In this document: positions 23,318 through 31,333 of the stretch, one piece after another
Layout of the letters: each line of letters opens with the position of its first letter
Position numbering within the stretch: the stretch's first letter is position 1
Source: a virus
IMG/VR virus record: IMGVR_UViG_3300022890_000011
Span: 1 to 64,000 of that record
Strand: one strand, 5' to 3'
Length of the DNA stretch: 64,000 nt
Made by a program: the position numbers and the translations under genes
Notes under the pieces: generated by a model
Databases searched by the model: none
What the model was told of the DNA's origin: nothing
Seen by the model: the letters and a program-made list of their open reading frames with translations, nothing else

Positions 23318-24580
23318 ATGAAAAAGTTAGAAAAATTTATAGTTAAAGCCATTAATGTTCATGCTGATAAGTACGATTATAGTTTAGTAGTATATGAAAA
23401 TTCACAAAAGAAAGTTAAAATTATATGTCCTGAACATGGTATTTTCGAACAAAGACCAGCAAATCATAATCGAGGACAGGGTTGTCCTTCTTGTGCAGGT
23501 GTAAAAAGGAACACACAATCAGATTTTATATATAAAGCTTCTGAAGTACATAACAATAAATACGATTATAGTTTAGTGGAATATAAAAACAATAAAACTA
23601 AAATTAAAATTATATGCCATGAACATGGCGTTTTCGAACAGAGGCCTGATAATCATCTAAACAAAAAAACAGGATGTCCTATATGTGCCGATAACCAGTT
23701 ATATTCATCTTGTGAATATATTGAGAAAGCCAAAAAAGTACATGACAATAAATATGATTATTCTTTAGTTATTTATAAAAATGCTAAATCCATGATAAAA
23801 ATTATTTGTCCAGAACACGGCGAATTTAAACAAAAGGCATATTCACATTTAGATGGTATAGGTTGTTCTAAATGTTCAGAAAATTACAATTATTCAACAG
23901 AAGAATATATTGAAAAAGTTAAAAAAGTTCACGGTAATAAATATGATTATTCTTTAGCTGAATATAAAAACAATAAAACTAAGATTAAAATTATTTGTTC
24001 TATTCATGGTATATTTGAACAAAATCCAAAATCACATTTAAATGGACATGGTTGTCAGAAATGTTTTTTTGATGAGAACACAGACAATAAACAAGATTTT
24101 GTTAATAAGTCTAAAAACAAACACGGTAATAAATATGATTATTCTTTAGTTGAATATATAAATAGTTATACAAATGTTAAAATTATATGTCCAAATCATG
24201 GTATATTTGAACAACGACCATCAACACATACCAATGGTGGTGGTTGTTCTTTATGTAAAGAAAGTAAAGGTGAAAGGGAAGTATCTTTATATTTAGATGA
24301 TAAGAATATTAAATATGAAAGGCAAAAGATATTTGAAGATTGTAAAGATGTTAGACATTTACCTTTTGATTTTTATTTACCAAAATATAATATGTGTATA
24401 GAATATGATGGCTTACAACATTTTAAACCTATAGAATTTTTTGGTGGAGAAAAAACTTTTTTATTAACAAAGGAACATGATAGAATTAAGAATGAATATT
24501 GTGAAGATAATGGTATTAAATTAATAAGAATAAAATATAATCAAAAAATTAAAAAACAGTTAAATTTGGTCAAGAATTGA
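23318..24580 (+). CDS. Homing-type endonuclease: DUF723-like repeats plus Vsr-like nuclease
   Basis: The 420-aa protein has five copies of a ~60-residue module with the pattern VHxNKYDYSLVxYKNxxxKIKIICxEHGxFEQ followed by a CxxC pair. These are DNA-binding zinc repeats (DUF723 type). A C-terminal nuclease domain carries LPFDFYLPKYNMCIEYDGLQHF and IKLIRIKY, as in Vsr-like homing enzymes. A close relative with four modules is at 43851-44969. It sits between the polymerase fragment and the mini-AAA gene and has its own TTAATATATA motif. The first residues MKKLEKF are probably only accidentally tag-like. Confidence 0.8.
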   Translation: MKKLEKFIVKAINVHADKYDYSLVVYENSQKKVKIICPEHGIFEQRPANHNRGQGCPSCAGVKRNTQSDFIYKASEVHNNKYDYSLVEYKNNKTKIKIICHEHGVFEQRPDNHLNKKTGCPICADNQLYSSCEYIEKAKKVHDNKYDYSLVIYKNAKSMIKIICPEHGEFKQKAYSHLDGIGCSKCSENYNYSTEEYIEKVKKVHGNKYDYSLAEYKNNKTKIKIICSIHGIFEQNPKSHLNGHGCQKCFFDENTDNKQDFVNKSKNKHGNKYDYSLVEYINSYTNVKIICPNHGIFEQRPSTHTNGGGCSLCKESKGEREVSLYLDDKNIKYERQKIFEDCKDVRHLPFDFYLPKYNMCIEYDGLQHFKPIEFFGGEKTFLLTKEHDRIKNEYCEDNGIKLIRIKYNQKIKKQLNLVKN

Positions 24581-24599
24581 TTGAACTTGTGATAATATT

Positions 24600-24980
24600 T
24601 CATTTTATATTTATTATCGTGCTTTTATCTGTCAATATTTTAGGTAGACCTTTTGTATTTGAGCATGTAAAAATAGCATATATTGTTTCTTTAGCTGTAA
24701 CAAAAACATATCTTAATATAAAAGGTATAATATTTCTGTTAGCTTTATCAATATTATCAAATATTATTGAATCTTCATCAGTTATTAATGAACTAGGATC
24801 TTTTGTTAATTTAGAACAATCTATTATTTGATAATCTAAACCTATTTCTTTTATAGAATTTTCTGATATTGATAATTTACCACTACCAGGTTTACCACAT
24901 ACTAGTAATGGTTGAGTGTAATCTTCTAGTCTTGTAGTAACAGGATTATTATAATTTTCAAATGTTTTTAAATGTTTCAT
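24600..24980 (-). CDS. Degenerate mini AAA ATPase with N-terminal tag
   Basis: The 126-aa protein begins MKHLKTFENYNNP. It contains CGKPGSGKLS, a Walker A loop with Leu where Ser/Thr is expected, then SIIFDNIDKA as a Walker B-like strand without the usual Glu, and AIFTCSN as a sensor-1 strand. Order and spacing follow the full AAA+ protein at 3450-4670, so it looks like a shortened, possibly non-hydrolysing paralogue consisting of tag plus core. It lies 19 bases beyond the DUF723 gene end, convergent with it. Confidence 0.6.
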   Translation of the reverse strand: MKHLKTFENYNNPVTTRLEDYTQPLLVCGKPGSGKLSISENSIKEIGLDYQIIDCSKLTKDPSSLITDEDSIIFDNIDKANRNIIPFILRYVFVTAKETIYAIFTCSNTKGLPKILTDKSTIINIK

Positions 24981-24987
24981 AGTTTAT

Positions 24988-26427
24988 TTAGTTTTCATTT
25001 GGTCCTATTAAGTCAGATTTTCTTTGGTTAGACTTAATACCAGTATTTGTTTGATCAGGTCCAGTTAAATCAGTTTTTGGTGCTTTATAACTTTGACCTT
25101 TTACATCTTTAGTATATGGTCCGCCCATATCTGATAATTTCTTAATTTGATTAACTCCTTGAGTTTTCTTTATTATATCTTGTGTAAGTTTTGCTGATTT
25201 TGCTGTATCTGTTACATCTGAAGCAACACCTTTCCCAGAACCTTTAACAGGTTTCGAAACTGATTTATTAGCAGGTCCTTGAATATTGGTTTTAGGTAAT
25301 TCTGTCTCAGTTTTGATTGGTTTATAAGCATTTGATATTTCTTTAATAGAAACAATTTTTTCTCCTTCGTGAGTATCTAAATATACATCTTTTCCATCAA
25401 TTCTATTTACAAAACCTGAAACATCACCAACTGTAACTTGTCTACCTCTTAAAATTTCTCTCGTAGGAAGAGTTCTTTTATTAGTAAAAGCATCCCAATT
25501 TTTAATTGTATTCATATTTCTCATAATATCATAATAATTATCATTATCTGTATTTTCATTTAATCCTTCAAAAGTATCACTCTCCATGTCAAATTCTCCA
25601 ATTGGCAAATCTATTAGCCTATCCTGGTCACCCTCATCAAAAGTTACAAATTTTCCACCAGAATCTTTAATTATTACATTTTTACCCATATAAGTATCAG
25701 GTAATATACCTTCGCCTTCATCTACATCTTCAATCATGATAATTAAATCATCACCATCAAGATAACAACCATCTACTATTCCTTCATATTCATTCATAAA
25801 TTGAACTACAATCGATTCAATTGAGGCATCTTCATTTACTTTTTTACTTTTTTTCTTTTTACCTTTCTTTGGGTATTTTGCAAACCATTCTGGAGAACCA
25901 AATTTAGGTTTGTCATCTTTTTTGTCATCTTTTTTATTATCAACTTCTACTTCAACTTCAACCTTTTTACCTTTTGGATTTTTTACTTCAACGTCAATTT
26001 CTTTTTTATCTTTTTTGTCTTTAACTTCGACATCAACATCTTTATCTTTGATCTTTTTTGCTTCGAATGTTGCAAATCTTTGAATTTTTTCAACCTTTTC
26101 TTTAATTGGTTGTTTCTTATCATCTGGATGTAAAATTTCTTCATTAAATTTCATTTCGTTTATTTTATTTTTAAAATTGTCAAATTTTGTGATTTTTTCA
26201 CTTACACCCTTATGTTGTGAGTGATTTGGTATATCTATTGTCATATGATCTTCAACAGAATCTACTGTTCTATCAAGTGGATTATCCATCCAAAGATCAT
26301 TAGGCATTTTTTCTTCTTTATGTTTCTCACCTTTTTTAACTTTATCAGCGATATCACCACCTTGTTTACGAATTTCATTATTAATTCGTCTTAATTGATC
26401 TATAGAAGATTGTCTCATTACTGCCAT
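24988..26427 (-). CDS. Highly charged 479-aa protein, possible virion/core component
   Basis: No family recognised. Residues 120-200 form an extreme lysine/aspartate/glutamate region (VDVEVKDKKDKKEIDVEVK and similar repeats). A folded acidic segment follows (200-290, VQFMNEYEGIVDGCYLDGDD), then a small barrel-like segment (TVGDVSGFVNRIDGKDVYL) and a glycine- and serine-rich C-terminus. Internal stretches such as FDNFKNKINE and QRFATFEAKK resemble the N-terminal tags and contain (I/F)xE. The protein could therefore be processed by a prohead protease like a core/scaffold polyprotein. This is inference from pattern only. Confidence 0.6.
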   Translation of the reverse strand: MAVMRQSSIDQLRRINNEIRKQGGDIADKVKKGEKHKEEKMPNDLWMDNPLDRTVDSVEDHMTIDIPNHSQHKGVSEKITKFDNFKNKINEMKFNEEILHPDDKKQPIKEKVEKIQRFATFEAKKIKDKDVDVEVKDKKDKKEIDVEVKNPKGKKVEVEVEVDNKKDDKKDDKPKFGSPEWFAKYPKKGKKKKSKKVNEDASIESIVVQFMNEYEGIVDGCYLDGDDLIIMIEDVDEGEGILPDTYMGKNVIIKDSGGKFVTFDEGDQDRLIDLPIGEFDMESDTFEGLNENTDNDNYYDIMRNMNTIKNWDAFTNKRTLPTREILRGRQVTVGDVSGFVNRIDGKDVYLDTHEGEKIVSIKEISNAYKPIKTETELPKTNIQGPANKSVSKPVKGSGKGVASDVTDTAKSAKLTQDIIKKTQGVNQIKKLSDMGGPYTKDVKGQSYKAPKTDLTGPDQTNTGIKSNQRKSDLIGPNEN

Positions 26428-26455
26428 TTTAACATACTCATTATTTTATATATAA

Positions 26456-26465
26456 TATATATTAA
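26456..26465 (-). promoter_or_regulatory. TTAATATATA motif upstream of 479-aa gene
   Basis: Exact copy on the minus strand, 28 nt upstream of ATG 26427 and followed by a second TATATATAA-like stretch. Confidence 0.45.
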
Positions 26466-26505
26466 AAGAAAAAACCAATTTTTTAATTCAAAAAATAATT
26501 AATTT

Positions 26506-26910
26506 ATGAAAGATTTATTAGATGATATTTTTATTAAAGAACTTATTAATATTTCTGGTATTATGAATAGAATACCTAAAGATGATTGGGAACAGGTTAA
26601 TTTTATAGAAGATCTGAAAATAGATATTATTACTATAACACAGTATTATATGATTACTTTTGAAGATAGATTAAAAGATAATCCTGAATTAAAAAAAGAA
26701 AAACCTTTACTTAGATATTTAGAAAAACTTGCCTCTAAATTTAGTTTTAGTGGAAATTATATATCTGTTAATATAGAGAGTTTACTTAAAAATCCAGATA
26801 TGAGTGAAAGTAATGTAAGAAAATTATTTGGGTTTTTATTAACTTATGGTTATAGTATTTGGGATAGAACGAAACATTTAATTCAAGGTCAGGAATTGGG
26901 TTTATTTTAA
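26506..26910 (+). CDS. Helical protein with C-terminal tag, 134 aa
   Basis: Starts MKDLLDDIFIKEL, without the standard N-terminal tag, and ends QGQELGLF, a C-terminal tag variant. It appears all-helical (IMNRIPKDDWEQVN, DIITITQYYMITFEDRL, LRYLEKLASKF). Function unknown. Its end overlaps convergently with the Dam methylase gene. Confidence 0.65.
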   Translation: MKDLLDDIFIKELINISGIMNRIPKDDWEQVNFIEDLKIDIITITQYYMITFEDRLKDNPELKKEKPLLRYLEKLASKFSFSGNYISVNIESLLKNPDMSESNVRKLFGFLLTYGYSIWDRTKHLIQGQELGLF

Positions 26911-27719
26911 TAATTATAAATTAATATTTCTTCGCTATTTTTAGTATTCTTATTACGAGCAACTTTTTCATAATCATAATCGAAAATCTTATAATTAAAT
27001 TTTTTAATTAATTTATCAATTAAGACAGACCTTTTACCATTTTTATGTTCGCCTAAAACACCAGATAAGGCAAATGAAATACCCTTATCATTTAAATTTA
27101 TAATATATTTATATAATTTATCACCATCTTCTTTTGAGAAATAAGCATTATATCCAGCTTCAGTTTCTAAATAAGGTGGATCTAAATAAACCATTGTATT
27201 GTTGTTGGTTATTTTAATATTTTCAAAGTGAGAACTTTTGAATATTAATTTATCTTTATAAGGTCTAACATGATTTATAAATTCATTAATCTTTTTCTGA
27301 GTATTATCATTAAAACTTCTTTTACCAAATGTTTGATTAAATCCAAATTTTTTATTAAATCTCATCATGTTATTCGTGCAACACAACATCAATGCCCATA
27401 ACTTTTCAGGTGATTTGTCTTCATTATAAGAACTTCTTAATTTTAAGTAACCTTCTTTATCATCTTTATTTACTGATAATTTCTTAACATCTTCAATTAT
27501 TTTATCTGAGATGATTAAATTTTTGTGTATACCAATCAAGTCAGAAATGATATCATTAACTAATATTTTATCATATTTATCAATAATGTTTGTATATATG
27601 GAACCACCACCACAAAAAACATCTACAAAATATGATTTTGAATAATCGAATAATGGTAGGAGCTGTTCTAGGAGTTTATATTTAGAACCTGTGAAATTGT
27701 ATGGTGTGTTTATATACAT
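26907..27719 (-). CDS. dam: DNA adenine-N6 methyltransferase (Dam, D12 class)
   Basis: The 270-aa enzyme has the D12-class alpha arrangement: NFTGSKYKLL at the N-terminus, the SAM-binding VDVFCGGGS (32-40), the catalytic DPPY at 180-183, and a target-recognition region with KKFGFNQTFGKRSFN between them. It resembles T4 Dam in length and motif order. It probably methylates adenine in a short site such as GATC to protect phage DNA or to mark it, but the site cannot be read from sequence. The next gene starts at the same base at which this one begins. Confidence 0.95.
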   Translation of the reverse strand: MYINTPYNFTGSKYKLLEQLLPLFDYSKSYFVDVFCGGGSIYTNIIDKYDKILVNDIISDLIGIHKNLIISDKIIEDVKKLSVNKDDKEGYLKLRSSYNEDKSPEKLWALMLCCTNNMMRFNKKFGFNQTFGKRSFNDNTQKKINEFINHVRPYKDKLIFKSSHFENIKITNNNTMVYLDPPYLETEAGYNAYFSKEDGDKLYKYIINLNDKGISFALSGVLGEHKNGKRSVLIDKLIKKFNYKIFDYDYEKVARNKNTKNSEEILIYNY

Positions 27720-28195
27720 TATAATCTATCTAATTTTCTTTTTCTATCAAATTTTTCATAATCTTTAGATAGTTCTTTATCAAAAAAATCTTTATTTATT
27801 TTTATAAGTTCTAGATCTGATTCTAATTTATTTTTGGTAAGTTCTTCTAGAACTTTAGTTTTTGCAATATCTAGGGCTTCATTTTCAAATCTTTGTAATA
27901 GATGAGATTCTATATATTCAATTATAATAGAATCTTTATCTAATTTTTCATATTTTGTATTATTATAATTATAATAATAAATATATGATTCTTTAAATAA
28001 ATAATAGTAAACTGAAAAGTGTGAGGGATCACCAACATATTTAAAAATTTCTTTATTTAGTATTTCTCTTTCATTTGAATATACTTCTGATTGAATATAG
28101 ATATCAGAACCTGTTACATCTATATAAGTGTGTTTTGAAGTATCTCCTGGATATAAGTATTTATGTAATTTTATTACCCTTTCTCTTTTTGTCAT
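27719..28195 (-). CDS. Hypothetical protein, 158 aa
   Basis: Unrecognised. A beta-rich first half with many tyrosines (FSVYYYLFKESYIYYYNYNN) is followed by a long charged helix (residues 95-158). It shares a boundary base with both neighbours (KptA-like upstream, Dam downstream), so the three genes form one tightly packed minus-strand operon. No tag. Confidence 0.65.
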   Translation of the reverse strand: MTKRERVIKLHKYLYPGDTSKHTYIDVTGSDIYIQSEVYSNEREILNKEIFKYVGDPSHFSVYYYLFKESYIYYYNYNNTKYEKLDKDSIIIEYIESHLLQRFENEALDIAKTKVLEELTKNKLESDLELIKINKDFFDKELSKDYEKFDRKRKLDRL

Positions 28196-28731
28196 TAAAT
28201 ATAAATTGTATCAATAAAATATTTTGGATCTACATGATCTACTAACCATACACTATTTGCACTTAGATAAAATATAATACCATCTTCATACATTGATTTA
28301 GTGTCAATTTCTATTATAACAGTATTATCACCATGTCTTTGACCAACGTTTGTGGCTGTTGGTATATCATCAGATAAGTGAACATGTTGTCTACTCATTT
28401 TATTTAAACCATTTTCATATATTTTTTCGAGAAATCTACTTGATGTTCCGTGATATAATATATCAGGCGGTTCAACTTCATCCATATCAACTTCAACCCA
28501 ATCAATAGAATGTCCTTGATTAGCTCTAATTTTAGTTTTATTATCGTTAAAGTTATATCTTTGTTTATTATCTGTTGCAACTATTTCTTCAAGTTCTTCC
28601 ATTGGAATCTTACATTTCTTAAGAAGGTCTTTGACATCAACCCATCCTTTTTTATTCATGTCTAAATTTTCCGGATTATGTCGAAGTAAGTACGCTATAT
28701 ATTTACCTGTTCTAAGTGATCGTTTTTTCAT
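28195..28731 (-). CDS. kptA: RNA 2'-phosphotransferase, KptA/Tpt1 family
   Basis: Tpt1/KptA removes an internal RNA 2'-phosphate by transferring it to NAD+; some members also ADP-ribosylate RNA or DNA ends. The 178-aa protein has the standard layout: SLRTGKYIAYLLRHNPE with Arg17-His18, KIRANQGHS with Arg69, ILYHGTS, HVHLSDD and GQRHGDN with Arg132. The Arg-His-Arg-Arg catalytic set is complete. In a phage it may complete RNA ligase repair of cleaved tRNAs or modify nucleic-acid ends. It overlaps its downstream neighbour by one base and its upstream neighbour by four. Confidence 0.92.
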   Translation of the reverse strand: MKKRSLRTGKYIAYLLRHNPENLDMNKKGWVDVKDLLKKCKIPMEELEEIVATDNKQRYNFNDNKTKIRANQGHSIDWVEVDMDEVEPPDILYHGTSSRFLEKIYENGLNKMSRQHVHLSDDIPTATNVGQRHGDNTVIIEIDTKSMYEDGIIFYLSANSVWLVDHVDPKYFIDTIYI

Positions 28732-28985
28732 AAGTTTTTAATTTTATCAAAAGCTTTATCTAATTTATTCCATATAAATTCATATGTTACTATAAAAGGC
28801 TTTTTTTGTATTGTTAATGTTGATGTTTTAGCTAAAGGATTATAACTATATTTTATTTTGACTCCCCATTTTTTAACTACACCTGAAGTAGAATTTAAAT
28901 CTAAATCAAATTCTTTAGCTTCTTTTAATGTAGAAGCTTTATCAATTAACTCTTTTGTTATTCCTGTGTAAACTTTAGTTTTCAT
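28728..28985 (-). CDS. Hypothetical basic protein, 85 aa
   Basis: Unrecognised. It starts MKTKVYTGITKELIDKAS and continues with beta strands (GVVKKWGVKIKYSYNPLAKTSTLTIQ) and a C-terminal helix. The TGA overlaps the start of the kptA-like gene by ATGA, so the proteins are probably made together. No membrane segment. Confidence 0.65.
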   Translation of the reverse strand: MKTKVYTGITKELIDKASTLKEAKEFDLDLNSTSGVVKKWGVKIKYSYNPLAKTSTLTIQKKPFIVTYEFIWNKLDKAFDKIKNL

Positions 28986-29046
28986 TCTTATGTTATTTTA
29001 ATGTATAATATTTAGTAATATATAAAAATAAAATAAAATAAAAAAA

Positions 29047-29397
29047 TTATTCTTTATTTCGTATTCTTAATAATTTTATCTTTCTAGCAGCTCTTTTGTG
29101 AGCTTTTTCATTTTTCATAAATCCATTTAACCATTCATCACCTTTTTCATTACGTATTTTATCTAATTCTATATCTGTTTCAGAGCCGATTTTATCCAAT
29201 TTCATTATATATTTATCTGTAATAAATGTGTTTTCTTTATAGTTATTTTTTAAAGAATATAATTCTTCAAACAACTCATCAAATCGATAATATTCAAATT
29301 TTTCACTATATAACATATGATAATACATTATACATTCAAGATATTCTTTAATATAAAGTAAATTTTTTTCTACATCATTAAATGTGTACATATTCAT
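29047..29397 (-). CDS. Hypothetical helical protein, 116 aa
   Basis: Unrecognised. It is predicted all-helical, with a tyrosine-rich first half (YIKEYLECIMYYHMLYSEKFEYYRF) and a basic C-terminus (KAHKRAARKIKLLRIRNKE) suited to nucleic-acid contact. Upstream lies an AAAATATATAG variant of the promoter-like motif, and beyond it a terminator that separates this gene from the 288-aa gene. Confidence 0.6.
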   Translation of the reverse strand: MNMYTFNDVEKNLLYIKEYLECIMYYHMLYSEKFEYYRFDELFEELYSLKNNYKENTFITDKYIMKLDKIGSETDIELDKIRNEKGDEWLNGFMKNEKAHKRAARKIKLLRIRNKE

Positions 29398-29435
29398 TTT
29401 AATTTGATTTGATTTGATTTAATTTCTATATATTT

Positions 29436-29470
29436 TTATTAAAACGCCCCGTTAAATCAATAACAGGGCA
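29436..29470 (-). terminator. Rho-independent terminator after the 288-aa gene
   Basis: On the minus strand GCCCTGTTA, a short loop, then TAACGGGGC form a stable stem, followed by GTTTTAATAAAAA. It lies about 24 nt after the stop of the gene at 29494 and is one of the few GC-rich spots in the window. Confidence 0.75.
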
Positions 29471-29493
29471 TCTTTATTTAGTTTAGTAATTTT

Positions 29494-30360
29494 TTATTCT
29501 TTTTCTGTTGGTATTTCTGTTGGTATTTCAATATTAGATTCTCCTGTTACATTTGCAGTAATACTACCAGCCCATGTTATAAAATCTGTTTCAATTCTAT
29601 CTTTAACTACATTATATGCGTTATAGATCCTATTTGTATCACCGATTTTTCCTAAAACACCTACAAAGTTTTCAAATGATTTATCAATACCTTTTACTGT
29701 ATGTTTTTGTAAGAAGTGATATAACATTACAATATTTTTAATATCAATTGTTACAGTGAATTCATTTTCCATTTTGTCCATTACTCTAAATGATTGTTGC
29801 CATTTGTCTAGATACGTCTGTTTGAGATCGATTAAATTAAATACTTCATTTCCATCATATTCAATTTTACGTCTAAGAGCTATTTCCATAAAGTTATATT
29901 CATCTCTTGTAAATTTCATATCAAACATTAGATTATTAACCATATCAATATAATTATTCTTTAAAAATTGAGCGATACCATAAATTTTATCTTTTTCTCT
30001 TTCACCTTGTTCACCTTTAGTTTCTATTTCTTTGATATTATCTGAATTAACATCATATTTTTTAACAAATGCGTAGAAATTATTTTTAATTCTATCCATT
30101 TCAGATTGAAACTCTTTTTCTAAATATTCAGGACCGACTTCTAATAAAACTGTTTCAGCCTCATTCTTTTTAAGATTTACTCTTTCAGCTTTAATATTTT
30201 CAATTAATTTATAACTATCATCTAAATTAAAATCATTTTCTTCATCAGTAAAATCATTTTCTAATAATTCATCTAATGGGTCATATTCTACAAATTCAGA
30301 AACAGGTGTATCATCTACTATTTCTAGTTCTTCTATAGAAATTTTATTTTCTTCTTTCAT
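29494..30360 (-). CDS. Hypothetical acidic protein, 288 aa
   Basis: Unrecognised. The first 70 residues are very acidic (EEENDFNLDDS-like), followed by long helices (about 75-230) and a C-terminal PTEIPTEKE tail. It reads toward a strong terminator and follows the 147-aa gene on the same strand. Position next to the probable tail and inner-virion genes suggests a structural or assembly role, but no motif proves it. Confidence 0.65.
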   Translation of the reverse strand: MKEENKISIEELEIVDDTPVSEFVEYDPLDELLENDFTDEENDFNLDDSYKLIENIKAERVNLKKNEAETVLLEVGPEYLEKEFQSEMDRIKNNFYAFVKKYDVNSDNIKEIETKGEQGEREKDKIYGIAQFLKNNYIDMVNNLMFDMKFTRDEYNFMEIALRRKIEYDGNEVFNLIDLKQTYLDKWQQSFRVMDKMENEFTVTIDIKNIVMLYHFLQKHTVKGIDKSFENFVGVLGKIGDTNRIYNAYNVVKDRIETDFITWAGSITANVTGESNIEIPTEIPTEKE

Positions 30361-30377
30361 ATTTTTATTGTATTTTT

Positions 30378-30818
30378 TTAAGATTCTTTATCTTTCTTTT
30401 GACTTTCATATTCTTTTTCAAGAATAATTGCTCTATTTACTTCTTCCCAAGTATATTTATCTATTATAGATGGGTTTGTACTAACTTTTGGTATACCAAG
30501 TTTAAATGTACCTTTATCCAGATTAAAATCAATTCTATCAATTTGAGTTTCGATTATAATTGTTTTAGCTTTATCATCTAAAGTATCAAAATATTCTTCA
30601 CTAACTTGAATCATTATATCTTTACCTATAGCAACCGAATAAGAATCGGGTATTTTAGTTAATTTTAGAAGTTGTTTAAGTTTTGAATTTGATTGATAGT
30701 AAAATTTAATATCAACAGGAAGGTTGAAATTATCAATTATTCCTTCAAAAAATTCAATAATATCACCACCTTTCACATCGTCGCCTTTTACTAATTTTTT
30801 TAAATGTTCTTTTGCCAT
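30378..30818 (-). CDS. Hypothetical protein, about 146 aa
   Basis: The open frame extends upstream to 30932 but overlaps the membrane gene there; ATG 30818 (MAKEHLKKLVKGDD) gives the natural start. The sequence runs through VAIGKDIMIQVSEEYFDTL, KAKTIIIETQIDRI and FNLDKGTFKLGIPK. The arrangement recalls phage proteins annotated as putative metallopeptidases, but the HExxH-type motif is not present here, so I do not assign that function. Confidence 0.6.
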   Translation of the reverse strand: MAKEHLKKLVKGDDVKGGDIIEFFEGIIDNFNLPVDIKFYYQSNSKLKQLLKLTKIPDSYSVAIGKDIMIQVSEEYFDTLDDKAKTIIIETQIDRIDFNLDKGTFKLGIPKVSTNPSIIDKYTWEEVNRAIILEKEYESQKKDKES

Positions 30819-30871
30819 AATTAATTTTTGGTTAATTTTAATTTTATATTTTATTCCAATAATATAGTTTA

Positions 30872-31279
30872 TTAAAAAATTAATAATAATCCTAGAACAA
30901 TTAGTGAAATAATGATGAATGAGTAAATCCATCTTTTTATAATAGTGATTTTTTTACTATTCAAGGTTTTAAATTCGATTATTATTAAGACATTAAAATC
31001 ATCGAGTTGTGATAATTCTGATACTCCTATCATTTCGAATAAACCTATTTCTGAAAAAAATTCTTGAACATCTCTCAAATATGTTCTAACTTGATTATCT
31101 ATATAATAATAACCATATTGTCTAACATTGTCTTGTTCATCGGGTGGGAAATTTAATACTGTATAACACCTATTAATGTTGTCTACTTTCATATTATACT
31201 TCTGAAGAAGAATATCTTTATTCTTCTTTATAAGTTTTTTATACGTTCGGAAATATTTATATTTTTTCCAAAAATTCAT
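30872..31279 (-). CDS. C-terminally anchored membrane protein, 135 aa
   Basis: A basic, charged N-terminal 110 residues (WKKYKYFRTYKKLIKKNKD) precedes one membrane segment at the very end, WIYSFIIISLIVLGLLLIF. The topology is that of a tail-anchored protein facing the cytoplasm. It could be a lysis or inner-membrane effector; no family is recognised. It lies 54 bases downstream of the tape-measure-like gene on the same strand. Confidence 0.65.
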   Translation of the reverse strand: MNFWKKYKYFRTYKKLIKKNKDILLQKYNMKVDNINRCYTVLNFPPDEQDNVRQYGYYYIDNQVRTYLRDVQEFFSEIGLFEMIGVSELSQLDDFNVLIIIEFKTLNSKKITIIKRWIYSFIIISLIVLGLLLIF

Positions 31280-31333
31280 GTTTAGAAAATTACTTTTCTA
31301 TATTTATAAAAAATAGTGAGTCCTGTTTGAAAT

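Noticed and set aside
24577-24831. Hydrophobic 84-aa frame after the DUF723 nuclease
   Set aside because: It is antisense to the mini-AAA gene, whose tag and P-loop-like motif make the minus-strand reading convincing.
30378-30818. Putative metallopeptidase
   Set aside because: The sequence context resembles that phage family, but the expected HExxH metal-binding motif is not present.
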